Positions 48,584 through 57,189 are shown, numbered from the stretch's first letter. The stretch is 64,000 nt of DNA from a virus (IMGVR_UViG_3300020220_000019:30665-94664), one strand, 5' to 3'. The notes: generated by a model from the sequence alone, not told the origin. Program-made: numbers and translations.

Positions 48584-49231
48584 TTACGCGGCAACTTCCG
48601 AGGACTCCTCAGCGTTATCAGCCGCTTCGACCACCACGGTAGCGGTGGAACCCTTCGCGGTGACCTTCGCCACGCCACGCTCCGAACGGTCAATCATGCC
48701 GTCCTTAGCGAGTGCGCTGAGAGCGTGTTGGATCATCACATTGATGGTCTTGGCAGACACATCGTAACCCGCGCTCTTGAGGTGGCTGATGATATCGCTG
48801 ACATCCACGCGACCGCCGTTGTTGCGGATCACGGTCAGGACGGCATCACGGAGCGAGTGCTTGCCCTTCGACGGGCGACCGCGACCGCGACCTGTTGCCG
48901 GAGCAGCGGTAGCCGAAGCCCGCTTCTTCTTCATCGGGGGGCGACCAACCTTTCCTGCCTTCTTCTTGGCAGGGCGACCGCGCTTGACCGCAGCGGGGCG
49001 ACCGGGCTTGCGACCGGGCTTTCGACCCGGCTTGCGACCGGGCTTGCGACCGGGCTTGCCTTTAGGAGCCTCTTCCTCGTTGCCGAGCATCGTGTCGATC
49101 TCGCTGAGTTGGCTCGTCAGTTCCCTGCGCCGCTTGTTGATGGCAGAGATGAACGACTTGTTCGACAGAGCGAACTTGCGGATGGTTTCGACCGAGAAAT
49201 CGGTCACGGTGGGAGTAGCAGTTCTAGCCAT
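48584..49231 (-). CDS. AT-hook plus winged-helix regulator
   Basis: A 215-residue protein starting MARTATPTVTDFSVETIRKF at 49231. A helical N-terminus (about 1-60) leads to four tandem GRKP units (about 70-88) and further K/R-rich segments with GRGRGRPSKGK, all AT-hook-like. The C-terminal 75 residues, from HSLRDAVLTVIRNNGGRVD on, form a winged-helix-like domain with ISHLKSAGYDVSAKTINVMIQHALS. The same order is common in Planctomycetes nucleoid or zinc-finger-associated proteins. It would bend or coat AT-rich DNA. No leader element; its promoter is probably at 49310-49345, where a variant element lies (49327). Confidence 0.75.
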   Translation of the reverse strand: MARTATPTVTDFSVETIRKFALSNKSFISAINKRRRELTSQLSEIDTMLGNEEEAPKGKPGRKPGRKPGRKPGRKPGRPAAVKRGRPAKKKAGKVGRPPMKKKRASATAAPATGRGRGRPSKGKHSLRDAVLTVIRNNGGRVDVSDIISHLKSAGYDVSAKTINVMIQHALSALAKDGMIDRSERGVAKVTAKGSTATVVVEAADNAEESSEVAA

Positions 49232-49361
49232 TGTGTTGAATCTCCGGGGTAAGGATCTGTTAGGAACGCCTAACTTCAATTTAGGATAGCCATTTGCCAA
49301 GAATAGTCAAACGCTTTCCTGTTTATATTACTTTATTTCTGCGATGTAATTTTTGTTGTTA

Positions 49362-50468
49362 TCAGGACTCAAGAAGTTCCATTTCGGCAAGACGGGATTC
49401 CGTGACGAACCCGCCAAACCCGTCCCCATGCATGGCAATGCGGAGGGCGTTGCTTTCTGCTTCCTGACGCTTCTGAAGCGGGTGAAGCGTCTTTGCAGAG
49501 TCCGTCAGGACATTGAGCATATCGTACTCCGTTCTGATGTCACGCTCCGTCAGGAACATCGTTGCGCTCTCAAGATGGGAGTTGGTGATCGCCTTCCCGT
49601 TGAACAGGCTCTTAAGAACGATGAGCGGGTGGTGGTTGATTCTCTTTTCAACCATTCGCTCAAAGTGACGCTTGCACTCGTTTGAGAAGTCTCCCGCAGC
49701 GTCAATCGCACCGTTCATCTTGGAGAAGAATGTGTCGGGGTTGCTGCGCTGATTCCACTTGGCGGTTCCCGCAGAGAAGTCACGGCGCAACGCACCGTTC
49801 TCGCAGATCACGCGGTAGATGCCGAGCGAGAGTTCCGTAGTGCTGAATCCATACGGGCTGTGGATCAGCGAGATCATGGGATACATCTTCACATGGTTGT
49901 CGTTGCCCATGATCGTGTTGCCGAACACGAATCGGTACACGCTGTTGCGACCGCCTTCGGTCACGACTTGCACACCGAGGATGCTGTCGCCGTACTGAGC
50001 GTTCAGTCTTTCCGCGACTCCACGGACGATGGTGCTTTCACCGACATTCAGTTGCCAGTTTCCTCCAACGAAACTCTCAACCCTTCGGCTGATTCCATCG
50101 CGGAGGCAGTCGGTACGGGCGTAGCAGCCCCGCTCGTTGTGCCTCATTGCTGACGAAAAGTCGGAGCAGAACTTCCGCTGCCAATCAGAGAAGTTCTCGC
50201 GGAAATACTGCGGAGTTGTCTTGAGCATCCTGCAAGCGGATGAGATCGCGGAGTCAGACAGTTCAATGTCCCTGTCGTTGAAGGTCATCAGGAACTTGTC
50301 CTTCTCTCCCTGCTCCTTGTCTCCGATCTCGTAGCGCAAGTCCACATCCTTAGGGTCAAGGATCATAAAGTCCTCGCGGTCACGGTCACGCTTCTCCAAC
50401 TTGGAGATGAGTTCATCGACCTTGACCATTGATGCAAGCGGCATTCGGGCGATTGTCTTGGTAGTCAT
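49362..50468 (-). CDS. DUF932-like protein (copy 2)
   Basis: A 368-residue protein. PMISLIHSPYGFSTTELSLGIYRVICENGALRRDF resembles the N-terminal conserved core of DUF932, and the helical C-terminal part matches its general shape. It is much less similar to the copy at 33215 than typical paralogues. The start MTTKTIARMPLASM follows the leader at 50492 and AAGGAGAACCCG. Function unknown. Confidence 0.65.
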   Translation of the reverse strand: MTTKTIARMPLASMVKVDELISKLEKRDRDREDFMILDPKDVDLRYEIGDKEQGEKDKFLMTFNDRDIELSDSAISSACRMLKTTPQYFRENFSDWQRKFCSDFSSAMRHNERGCYARTDCLRDGISRRVESFVGGNWQLNVGESTIVRGVAERLNAQYGDSILGVQVVTEGGRNSVYRFVFGNTIMGNDNHVKMYPMISLIHSPYGFSTTELSLGIYRVICENGALRRDFSAGTAKWNQRSNPDTFFSKMNGAIDAAGDFSNECKRHFERMVEKRINHHPLIVLKSLFNGKAITNSHLESATMFLTERDIRTEYDMLNVLTDSAKTLHPLQKRQEAESNALRIAMHGDGFGGFVTESRLAEMELLES

Positions 50469-50515
50469 CGGGTTCTCCTTGTGTCACGATTAGCCTATTC
50501 ACGGGATGAAAGATT

Positions 50516-50553
50516 CCCTCCCGACATGGCGAAAGAAAACCATGCCGGGAGGG
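50516..50553 (-). terminator. hairpin before leader element
   Basis: CCCTCCCG(A/G)CATGG pairs with CCATGCCGGGAGGG; AATCTTTCATC of the leader follows at once on the minus strand. Confidence 0.65.
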
Positions 50554-50568
50554 TTTGCGGTGTCTGTC

Positions 50569-51189
50569 TCAGCGACCATTCACGCTCTTGCGCGGCGAGG
50601 TCTTGCCCTCATCGCTCCGCTTGGTGATCGCCTTTCCTCCCGTGCCGACCGGGATGCGCTCAGGCTCCGAACGGGCAACGGGGACTTCAACAGTCTCCCA
50701 AGTGACGGTCCCGCTGACGGACGGCGGATAAGTCACCTCTTCGGGGAGCGAACGGTCCATGCCTTCGATTGTCTCGCGCACGGCGGGATCAACCGATGTG
50801 AGGATGGTCTTGGTGTCGAAGCCATCACGCCGAGCGGACTCAGCGGTGAACTTGATGCGGATGCGGTCCTTGACCGACTGAGGAACGGCTGCATCGCTGA
50901 GGAGTTCGATGAGAGCCGCCTTGTAGTTGTCCTTCGCCTTGACCGCGCAGACGCGGGGCTTCTGCGTCTTGAGCGTCCCACGGATGCGGATGTTGGCATC
51001 GAAGTGGTACTGCTGATTCGGCTCAAACGAACGCTTGCAAGCGGCGATGATTGCCTTGTCAGCCTCGCCTGAACCAAAGCAGGAGGAGATGGCTGCGGCG
51101 AGGATCGCCTGATCCTTCGTGACCGAGCAATCGTATTCCCCGGTGGACTCGTTGTAGACAGCGGACGGACGAACAATGGGATTAAACAT
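50569..51189 (-). CDS. hypothetical protein
   Basis: A 206-residue protein starting MFNPIVRPSAVYNESTGEYD. It reads KAIIAACKRSFEPNQQYHFDANIRIRGTLKTQKPRVCAVKAKDNYKAALIELL (several separate blocks), an alpha/beta pattern. The C-terminal 40 residues are Pro/Arg-rich. Leader upstream at 51258. Function unknown. Confidence 0.6.
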   Translation of the reverse strand: MFNPIVRPSAVYNESTGEYDCSVTKDQAILAAAISSCFGSGEADKAIIAACKRSFEPNQQYHFDANIRIRGTLKTQKPRVCAVKAKDNYKAALIELLSDAAVPQSVKDRIRIKFTAESARRDGFDTKTILTSVDPAVRETIEGMDRSLPEEVTYPPSVSGTVTWETVEVPVARSEPERIPVGTGGKAITKRSDEGKTSPRKSVNGR

Positions 51190-51317
51190 TACTGTATCCT
51201 TACTTGTTATTGACCAATCCTGACTCTCAACGCTGAGAGTTCTTGTTGGTCACTCCATTAGTGTATTCCCCTGATGTAATTTTGGGGAAAGAAGTTTGAG
51301 ACTTTTCAAACGATTAA

Positions 51318-52277
51318 TTATTTTTCCGCCAAACTCAACCCTTCGCTGACGCAGCGGACTCCGAACCCGTGGTGTTCAAACCGGGCAGAGATACCTGAAC
51401 GACCCCAACGGTTCTTCGTGACATGGAGAGAGAACTGGTTTGGAAGAAAGGCAGTTTTCGCCGTAAATACCTGATCCACAAGGTGTTCCACGCTTCGGCT
51501 ACCCGCAACTTCACCCTGCTTGTTCAACTGACCGATGAAGCAGACATGGAAACCGCGCTCCATTGCAGCACACTTGTAGGCAGCAATACATCGCTCAATG
51601 CCTGATCTGTTCTTTGCCTCTGCAAGCATCTGAATCGAATCAACGACAACAAGGTCGGGACAAAGTTTTTGCTCCGTAATCCAGTCCAACTGATCCTTCA
51701 ACCTGTGTAGATCGCCGCAGATGAAGCGACTGCCTTCCTTGATTACGCGGCTAGACATGACTTTGAACTGGCTTAGGGCAAACTCGTTCTGAAAGTAGAC
51801 AGCCGTGGACTTCTTTTTGGCTATGGGTTCCGTCATGGAGCCACAGACGGCAACCATGAGTCGGGTCTTTCCGACACCCGGACTTCCCGCGATAAGGCTC
51901 ACCTGACCACGCGGAAATCCCCAACGCTTGAACTCATCGGAATAACCAAACAATTCGTCAATTTGGCTTATTCCACAGGCAATCCGGTCAACTGGTTGAG
52001 CCTTGATATTGTCAAAACCAACCATTTCGCCTTTGCCGACAATGCCATCAATCATGTCACTCTCCTGAGTTTCAAACTTGAACTTGCTTTTTGTTACACG
52101 GATAAGATTCCTGAGATTCTTCATCTTATCAGGATCGGAAACGGTCGGATCGGTGGCAACGAGAGCAGCCACAATCCGTTCCTCGTCCCAACCGAACAGT
52201 TGGACAAAGAACTCAACCTGTCTGCCGAGAGAAACCTTGCCGACAATTCCCTCCACAGTCCCCTTTGTACGAGCCAT
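51318..52277 (-). CDS. RadA-like ATPase
   Basis: A 319-residue RecA-fold ATPase with the start MARTKGTVEGIV at 52277. The start is set by the leader at 52318 and the ATG after GAGGAGAAAAAT; an upstream in-frame Met would overlap the promoter. Walker A is GSPGVGKT (about 151-158) and Walker B is LVVVDSIQML (about 218). VTKNRWG corresponds to the K-N-R-F-G motif that distinguishes RadA/Sms. No N-terminal zinc finger and no C-terminal Lon-like domain are present, so this is a short, phage-type version. A role in branch migration or DNA loading is likely. Confidence 0.75.
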   Translation of the reverse strand: MARTKGTVEGIVGKVSLGRQVEFFVQLFGWDEERIVAALVATDPTVSDPDKMKNLRNLIRVTKSKFKFETQESDMIDGIVGKGEMVGFDNIKAQPVDRIACGISQIDELFGYSDEFKRWGFPRGQVSLIAGSPGVGKTRLMVAVCGSMTEPIAKKKSTAVYFQNEFALSQFKVMSSRVIKEGSRFICGDLHRLKDQLDWITEQKLCPDLVVVDSIQMLAEAKNRSGIERCIAAYKCAAMERGFHVCFIGQLNKQGEVAGSRSVEHLVDQVFTAKTAFLPNQFSLHVTKNRWGRSGISARFEHHGFGVRCVSEGLSLAEK

Positions 52278-52378
52278 AATTATTTTTCTCCTCTGAATCA
52301 GAAATGTGGCGAACCCTACTAGCGTATTCTCACGATGAAACTTTTGCCCCGGTCTTAAACAACTCACCAAAGTGTCGT

Positions 52379-52406
52379 AATATACCACAGCGCACCCCTC
52401 TGTCAA
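52379..52406 (-). promoter_or_regulatory. consensus sigma70 promoter at the array head
   Basis: On the minus strand TTGACA (52401-52406) and TATATT (52379-52384) are separated by 16 bases. This is the only near-perfect host-type promoter I noticed at the right end of the array, facing leftward into the RadA-like gene. The host polymerase could start the whole array from it. Its plus-strand complement is not a promoter. Confidence 0.7.
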
Positions 52407-52469
52407 GTGGTGCGTGCTTCGATCCGCCGATGTAATTTTCAGAACCGCTTCCCGGAAACTTTCATCCGA

Positions 52470-53105
52470 TTAATTTTTGCTATCACAGTCGCAGTCACGG
52501 ATTTCGCGGATTGTTGTCCATCTTCCCGAATTCTGCAGATCTGATGTCAGTTCCACCGTCGCCAGCACTGTGTTCTTGCGGTACGGGGTGACCAGGTCAT
52601 TCCGGGGGATGACGACCTTCCCCTGGACGTGTGAAGCCAAGCGGATATGGATATCCCCACCAATGCTCAATATATCCACAGAATGTCCTATCTGTGCCAG
52701 TTTGAGGCCATAGGGATGCATGCCGGAGAGTCTCTGGAGCTCCCGACCGATGTCGATCATGTTCTTCGGGTTCTCTGATCCAGCTCTTCTCTTCCTATAG
52801 GAGTCAAGAACCGTACCCCCTTTAAGTTCCGTCAGGGCAGCGATATCGATGAATTTTTCGCAAACATTCTCTGTCCTGTGTGGAGTGTCCTTGCCAAGTT
52901 CCCAGAGTGCGCCTACGAAGCAGGAACGTATGCCTTTGCGGTACGGTGCTACCCATACGCCGTCTGACCAAGCTCTACTCACACACGAGAGCTCACATGA
53001 GCTGAGATGGTGTTTCCTCAGTTTAAGAAGTTCAGTGCTTCCTGATTTTGAGCGATCCGTCATTTTCCTGACGTGTGAATAATTTTCTTTTACTAAACTT
53101 GTCAT
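52470..53105 (-). CDS. hypothetical protein
   Basis: A 211-residue protein starting MTSLVKENYSHVRKMTDRSK. LKLAQIGHSVDILSIGGDIHIRLASHVQGKVVIPR reads like beta strands of a nucleic-acid or cell-surface domain. It is the first gene right of the array and has no leader of the array type. Function unknown. Confidence 0.55.
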   Translation of the reverse strand: MTSLVKENYSHVRKMTDRSKSGSTELLKLRKHHLSSCELSCVSRAWSDGVWVAPYRKGIRSCFVGALWELGKDTPHRTENVCEKFIDIAALTELKGGTVLDSYRKRRAGSENPKNMIDIGRELQRLSGMHPYGLKLAQIGHSVDILSIGGDIHIRLASHVQGKVVIPRNDLVTPYRKNTVLATVELTSDLQNSGRWTTIREIRDCDCDSKN

Positions 53106-53178
53106 TTTTTGATTCTCTTAATTTGGACGAGAAAAGGGTACGTTTTTAACAAATCCATTCGTTATTTTTTTAAAGCCT

Positions 53179-53874
53179 ATGCGTCCTTTTCCTCGGGTTG
53201 AACCTGTCTACCTTTCCACATTTGTGAAAAACTTCCTCCATATTTCGGGGGTGGAACGTAGCGATTTTTCAATTATTGAGCACACCCACAATCGAATGGA
53301 GCAAACAGATCCTGCCATTCGGGGGACAATGTTGCTGATTAATAAAGTCTATGCACTGTACGGAGAGGTAACGGATATGGGTACCCTAAAAACGGAACAC
53401 GTGAGCTCCGTCGCATCACTTGTTCAGGCCTCTGTGGACGCCCGTTCTGGATCTGACTGGGAGATTCGTAGAACCAAGACGCCCCCTCTGCGTGTACCTG
53501 CAGACCCCATACCTACTGGTTGTCTGTCTAGGGAAAGTGGTGAGGCCTTTATAATAAAGGCAATTGAGCACATACGGGCTCTCGAGTCAGCTCGAGCCCT
53601 CCAGCAGGCGGAGTTTGCTTGGTTGCTTCCTTTCCGTTTTGCATTCAGTGCGCCCTACCTAAGCAGAAATTTTGAGACTGGGATAATGATCTTCCTGCTA
53701 TTGCGCATGCATTGGGGGCTGCCATTCCACCTGTATGGATGGACACGTGGGGAGATCTGGAATACTCGTAATATGTATTCAAAGTACTGGCTACACCATG
53801 GATTGTGGCAGAACCCTGACTTTTACCCACCCTTGACCCAAAGAGAAGAGACCCTAATAGGCACGTCTCTCTAG
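53179..53874 (+). CDS. hypothetical protein
   Basis: A 231-residue protein starting MRPFPRVEPVYLSTFVKNF. The last 60 residues are rich in Trp, Tyr and Pro (GWTRGEIWNTRNMYSKYW). No family recognised; it might be membrane associated because of FAFSAPYLSR and an LLLRM run. Convergent with thioredoxin (ends 53871, overlap 4 bases). Confidence 0.55.
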   Translation: MRPFPRVEPVYLSTFVKNFLHISGVERSDFSIIEHTHNRMEQTDPAIRGTMLLINKVYALYGEVTDMGTLKTEHVSSVASLVQASVDARSGSDWEIRRTKTPPLRVPADPIPTGCLSRESGEAFIIKAIEHIRALESARALQQAEFAWLLPFRFAFSAPYLSRNFETGIMIFLLLRMHWGLPFHLYGWTRGEIWNTRNMYSKYWLHHGLWQNPDFYPPLTQREETLIGTSL

Positions 53875-54263
53875 TCCGCCCCTTCTCGGTGCCCCGAGTC
53901 GGGACTGTCCGAGCTCCGGGAATATTCCGCACAGATCTCTTCTGCCCGCTTCAGCTCTCTGCGCAACCCGTCTTCGCCACGGAAACCAACTAATCGGGCA
54001 ATCGTCTCTCCTGCCCAAAAAATCATGACCGTGGGCAGCGCCTGCACCCCCAGCTCACGACAGATCTCTCCTGCCTTGTCTGTGTCTACCTTCACGATCT
54101 CCACGCGGTCACTCCACTCACCTGCTAACCGGTCAACGACCGGTGACATGAGACGACAAGGTCCGCACCATTGGGCGTAAAAATCGACCATGACTGGCTT
54201 TGGGTTCTCTAGAACAACCTCTCTGAACTGGCTTCCGTCTATCTCTCTTGCTTTGCTATCCAT
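53871..54263 (-). CDS. trxA: thioredoxin
   Basis: A 130-residue thioredoxin. VMVDFYAQWCGPCRLMSPVVDRLA has the canonical W-C-G-P-C active site at about residues 32-36, and the cis-proline is in ALPTVMIF. A charged C-terminal tail of about 25 residues exceeds the bacterial length. Phage thioredoxins feed ribonucleotide reductase or act as polymerase partners; neither partner gene is in this window. Confidence 0.9.
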   Translation of the reverse strand: MDSKAREIDGSQFREVVLENPKPVMVDFYAQWCGPCRLMSPVVDRLAGEWSDRVEIVKVDTDKAGEICRELGVQALPTVMIFWAGETIARLVGFRGEDGLRRELKRAEEICAEYSRSSDSPDSGHREGAD

Positions 54264-54448
54264 GCTTGGACTCCTTTTTTAAATTATTCGGGCAAAAATA
54301 GAACCTAGAGAATTCTTTCGTCAAAGCGGGACATTTCTTTTACCAAAAAAATTATGCAAAATAAAATTACCCAACCGAGACCCTCCGTTCGTACCGTGAC
54401 TCCGCCACCAAGTGGTGCCAGAGTCACCAATCATCAGATTCGAAAAGA

Positions 54449-55060
54449 ATGGCTCCTTTTAATTACAACCTTCCCTACGGAGAGCTGAACATGCGGGAGA
54501 CACCGCATCTGTACAGAGTCGGAAGAGGAGAGCAGGGGGTTCTTTTAGTTCAACCCTACAAGTCAGAGATCTTGCCTCACTGGAGATTCCGGGCTCCTGC
54601 CGAAGCTCAGCTCAGTGCGTCCAGCATCCTGTCTCTCTACTGCAGATACTCACTGGACGGAGACTTCCCTGGTGCCGACATGGCCAGAAAGTTTATCCAG
54701 ATGGGCTTTACCCGAGCACGCAGGTACGCAAACCATCCTGATGGCAAAAAATATGACCGTAGGGACGGTTCAGTGCGTCCCGCTTCACCCGAAGCGCTGC
54801 TGGGCCCCAAGGCCCTCAGTGCCTCCATATTCAGATCTCATCTTTCAAAAATCATCGAAAATGAGCACTACAAGGGTGCGCGTCAGGGCTGGAGACAATA
54901 TGAAAAATGCATTAGCCGTCTTGATCCTTCCTGTATCCCTCCTGTTCCAGACAGCCTGCGCGACTGTATCCGACTCTCAGGCAGAACGATCCTCCGTTCA
55001 GGGCTCTCCGGAGAGCCGAATGGAAACCTGGTTCAGATTCCACTCTACGCTCCTGGATGA
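54449..55060 (+). CDS. DUF4385 protein with altered C-terminus
   Basis: A 203-residue protein. NYNLPYGELNMRETPHLYRVGRGEQGVLLVQPYKSEILPHWRF and DMARKFIQMGFTRARRYANHPDGKKYD (two blocks) match DUF4385, a family of about 150 residues found in bacteria and algae-infecting phages. The last 54 codons overlap the lipoprotein gene in another frame, which suggests that a frameshift moved the stop or that the two genes really overlap. Function unknown. Confidence 0.75.
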   Translation: MAPFNYNLPYGELNMRETPHLYRVGRGEQGVLLVQPYKSEILPHWRFRAPAEAQLSASSILSLYCRYSLDGDFPGADMARKFIQMGFTRARRYANHPDGKKYDRRDGSVRPASPEALLGPKALSASIFRSHLSKIIENEHYKGARQGWRQYEKCISRLDPSCIPPVPDSLRDCIRLSGRTILRSGLSGEPNGNLVQIPLYAPG

Positions 55061-55532
55061 GATGCGTAAGTGCCCTAATTACAAAGAGTTAACTCTTAAA
55101 GACGATTGGGCACGCAGTGTACGCCTAGGGATCAGACGAGACATCTACGAATGGGATTTCTCGCCTCACGAGAGAGACGAACTTCTCAGGAGACTCCGCA
55201 TCGCCCAAGGGGAAGGGACCCTTGCCTACGTAGACACCTTCATCCCCCTGCGCAGTGCTGCGGAGGATCAACTTCTCTACATCAAATCCACTATCAATTC
55301 AATTGATCGGTCAATGGATCTCTGGGATGAACCCGAAACCATCCACCTGAAGATCGAACAGACAGGAATCTGTGCGAATGAAGCGATTGCCATGATCTAC
55401 GAAGCTCAGGGCCTGGGACTACAGGACCAGTTTAGTGCGTGCATGACCGCAGCATCCGATGCTTCAAAACGAGCCGTGACCCTCCTCTCTCAAGGACCCG
55501 AAATCCGCCAACAACTCCGACGCAACCGCTAA
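54900..55532 (+). CDS. lipoprotein
   Basis: A 210-residue protein starting MKNALAVLILPVSLLFQTAC. This is a signal peptide with a lipobox (L-F-Q-T-A-C), cleaved before the cysteine for lipid attachment, then a soluble helical domain. The ATG at 54900 is preferred because the earlier frame overlaps the DUF4385 core. Likely exported and anchored in the host envelope. Its partner is unknown. Confidence 0.7.
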   Translation: MKNALAVLILPVSLLFQTACATVSDSQAERSSVQGSPESRMETWFRFHSTLLDEMRKCPNYKELTLKDDWARSVRLGIRRDIYEWDFSPHERDELLRRLRIAQGEGTLAYVDTFIPLRSAAEDQLLYIKSTINSIDRSMDLWDEPETIHLKIEQTGICANEAIAMIYEAQGLGLQDQFSACMTAASDASKRAVTLLSQGPEIRQQLRRNR

Positions 55533-55550
55533 CACTAGAAAATAATCATT

Positions 55551-55850
55551 ATGAAAACTTTCATGTCTTCACAAAAATTCATCGATATCGGAAACAGTGC
55601 CCTCGCCGTAGACACAGATCTGCCCGAAGCAGAATCACTTCTTGAACTCCTGGAAACCGAACTCGACAACGCCATTCGGGAAATCCCACCGCTCCACCCA
55701 GACGCCATTGACGACTACCTGTACGCAACATGGGCCCTCCACATCTCCTGGTCAGCTCTCCGGAACAAAGACTGGACCTACCTCAAAAATACAAGAAAAA
55801 AGGCCGTAAATAATATTTCGGGGCAGGAAAAATATCCCAAAACCAAATAA
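55551..55850 (+). CDS. hypothetical protein
   Basis: A 99-residue helical protein starting MKTFMSSQKFIDIGNSAL. It follows the lipoprotein by 18 bases. A rho-independent terminator comes 50 bases after its stop, so these genes form one rightward operon. Function unknown. Confidence 0.6.
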   Translation: MKTFMSSQKFIDIGNSALAVDTDLPEAESLLELLETELDNAIREIPPLHPDAIDDYLYATWALHISWSALRNKDWTYLKNTRKKAVNNISGQEKYPKTK

Positions 55851-55900
55851 TAAACCCCCATAGAACATTCCAGAGAGTCCAGAACTCTCCGGTTTCCAAA

Positions 55901-55943
55901 CCCTCTGCCGCAGACCCCTTCTGCGTGCAGAGGGACTTTTTTT
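55901..55943 (+). terminator. intrinsic terminator
   Basis: CCCTCTGC and GCAGAGGG form the stem and ACTTTTTTT follows. It ends the rightward operon at 54.4-55.9 kb. Confidence 0.85.
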
Positions 55944-56317
55944 AATCACAGAAACAAAAATAATACCAGAAGGAACAAAAATAAAAAACCGAAAATATTA
56001 CACCTGAACTCTATAGGGAAAAAGAAAATGGCCGAGAACAGTATATCTCTGACACATCTGGATAACAAAAACTCAGGATACACACCCTCCAGAGCCAGAA
56101 CTCCAGAACCCTGTACAGAGACACTGGTTAGGGGGCTTCTCCAGCCACTCCAAATTATTAATAACTCATAATACACATTTTTTAAGGTAAGGTTTGCTTA
56201 AGAGTGCGGAGAAGCCCCTTTATACCAGAGCGTACACCAAAAAGGATTATATCCAGCTCTGTCGATAATAACCCTCATACACTTTACAGGCCCCACAGGG
56301 GCAAGGAGATTCATATA
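55944..56317. other. non-coding stretch upstream of the secreted protein
   Basis: No convincing gene; the 76-codon minus-strand frame here is hydrophobic but has no ribosome-binding site. It holds an inverted repeat (GGGGCTTCTCC near 56132 and GGAGAAGCCCC near 56208), possibly an operator or a terminator, and presumably the promoter of the next gene. Confidence 0.35.
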
Positions 56318-57100
56318 ATGAATAGTTACACAATTTCAGCAACCCTCGTAGCTGCACTCTCAACAGCCGCCATCGCAGGGGACGGCTGCTGCCCACCCGC
56401 CATCGCAGGGGACGAAACACCAGCAACACCAGCATGCGACGCCCTCAGCCTCGCAAAGTTCTCGTTCTCCGAAGAAATCAACTTCTTCAACCTGCAGAAC
56501 ACTAACGTCACACAGTTCCTGTCCACAATAGACTGGCAAACACCAATACAAGACCTCAGTGCCAGCCTCACACTCCCCGTCTATACGGACGGATCCACAG
56601 GCACAGGCATGCTTGATCTCGGACTCTCCTGGGTCGCACTACACAAGCCAGTATCCTTCGTAGATACCCTCTCTCTCGCACTTGACCTCAAACTACCCAC
56701 AGACTCCGCAGGATTCGGTGGAAACGGCGTTAACCCCGTCCTCGGTGCCTGGATGGACGGCAGTACACCCGTCGAAGCACTACACTGGAACGCAGGAATG
56801 AACTGGGAGTTCAATACCAATGGAGACTATATCCCAGTCTTCGGTGGCTTCACCACAGAAGATATCGCCAACGTAAAGGGTGGACTCGCCTACAACCTCT
56901 CGAAAACTATCGAAGTCGGAGCCAACTATAACTTCTGGTACCTCGACAACGGCAGCAACGTCAACACAATAGGACCAGCACTCCAGTGGACACCATGCAG
57001 CAACGCATCACTCGGGTTCAATTGCGATATCCCATTCAGTAACAATAATGCACCCGAACTCGAACTCATCGTCGGATTCAGTGCCCAACTAAAGTTCTAA
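56318..57100 (+). CDS. secreted or outer-membrane beta-rich protein
   Basis: A 260-residue protein starting MNSYTISATLVAALSTAAIAG. Residues 1-20 form a signal peptide (cleavage after AIA-G) and the CCPPAIAGDETPATP stretch is a cysteine- and Pro-rich linker. The remaining 210 residues are beta-rich with Asn, Gly and Thr and read like a porin or outer-membrane barrel (GAWMDG, WNAGMNWEFN, GANYNFWYLDN), ending in F (QLKF), as outer-membrane barrels do. AAGGAGATTCATATA precedes the ATG. The 56204 start is not used. Confidence 0.7.
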   Translation: MNSYTISATLVAALSTAAIAGDGCCPPAIAGDETPATPACDALSLAKFSFSEEINFFNLQNTNVTQFLSTIDWQTPIQDLSASLTLPVYTDGSTGTGMLDLGLSWVALHKPVSFVDTLSLALDLKLPTDSAGFGGNGVNPVLGAWMDGSTPVEALHWNAGMNWEFNTNGDYIPVFGGFTTEDIANVKGGLAYNLSKTIEVGANYNFWYLDNGSNVNTIGPALQWTPCSNASLGFNCDIPFSNNNAPELELIVGFSAQLKF

Positions 57101-57153
57101 AAAACTCCCCACAAAGGGGCTTGCGTACACGCCAGGGTACGCTTGATTTCCAA

Positions 57154-57189
57154 AAGAACCCGTCCTCAAAAAAGGGCGGGTTCTTTTTT
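57154..57189 (+). terminator. intrinsic terminator
   Basis: AAGAACCCGTCC-TCAAAAAA-GGGCGGGTTCTT then TTTT. One G-T pair is tolerated. It ends the secreted-protein message. Confidence 0.9.

Larger units (their letters stand above)
20893..52340 (-). promoter_or_regulatory. repeated leader element TTKCATC-N5-AATAAACTA (about 45 copies)
   Basis: On the minus strand the consensus is A-A-R-K-TTKCATC-N5-AATAAACTA, then 20-30 bases to AAGGAG and the ATG. Approximate plus-strand positions are 20896, 21425, 21955, 22155, 22645, 23080, 23420, 23738, 24145, 24684, 25062, 25631, 25897, 26325, 26615, 26922, 27152, 27533, 28568, 28975, 29696, 30896, 31135, 31550, 32009, 32459, 32999, 34270, 35336, 35945, 37552, 38036, 38600, 39963, 41921, 42340, 44448, 45390, 45460, 46822, 49327, 50492, 51258 and 52318. 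Spacing inside the element is fixed, so one protein probably reads it. The TTKCATC to AATAAACTA distance is too short for sigma70. A phage sigma factor, a phage RNA polymerase or a T4-late-like promoter are candidates. Confidence 0.85.

Noticed and set aside
48446-49252. A plus-strand 268-residue Arg/Leu/Ala-rich protein
   Set aside because: It is the reverse complement of the AT-hook gene; low complexity creates a long open frame on both strands.
52425-52441. Another leader element at 52.43 kb
   Set aside because: CCGATGTAATTTT resembles the CATC half, but the AATAAACTA half is missing.
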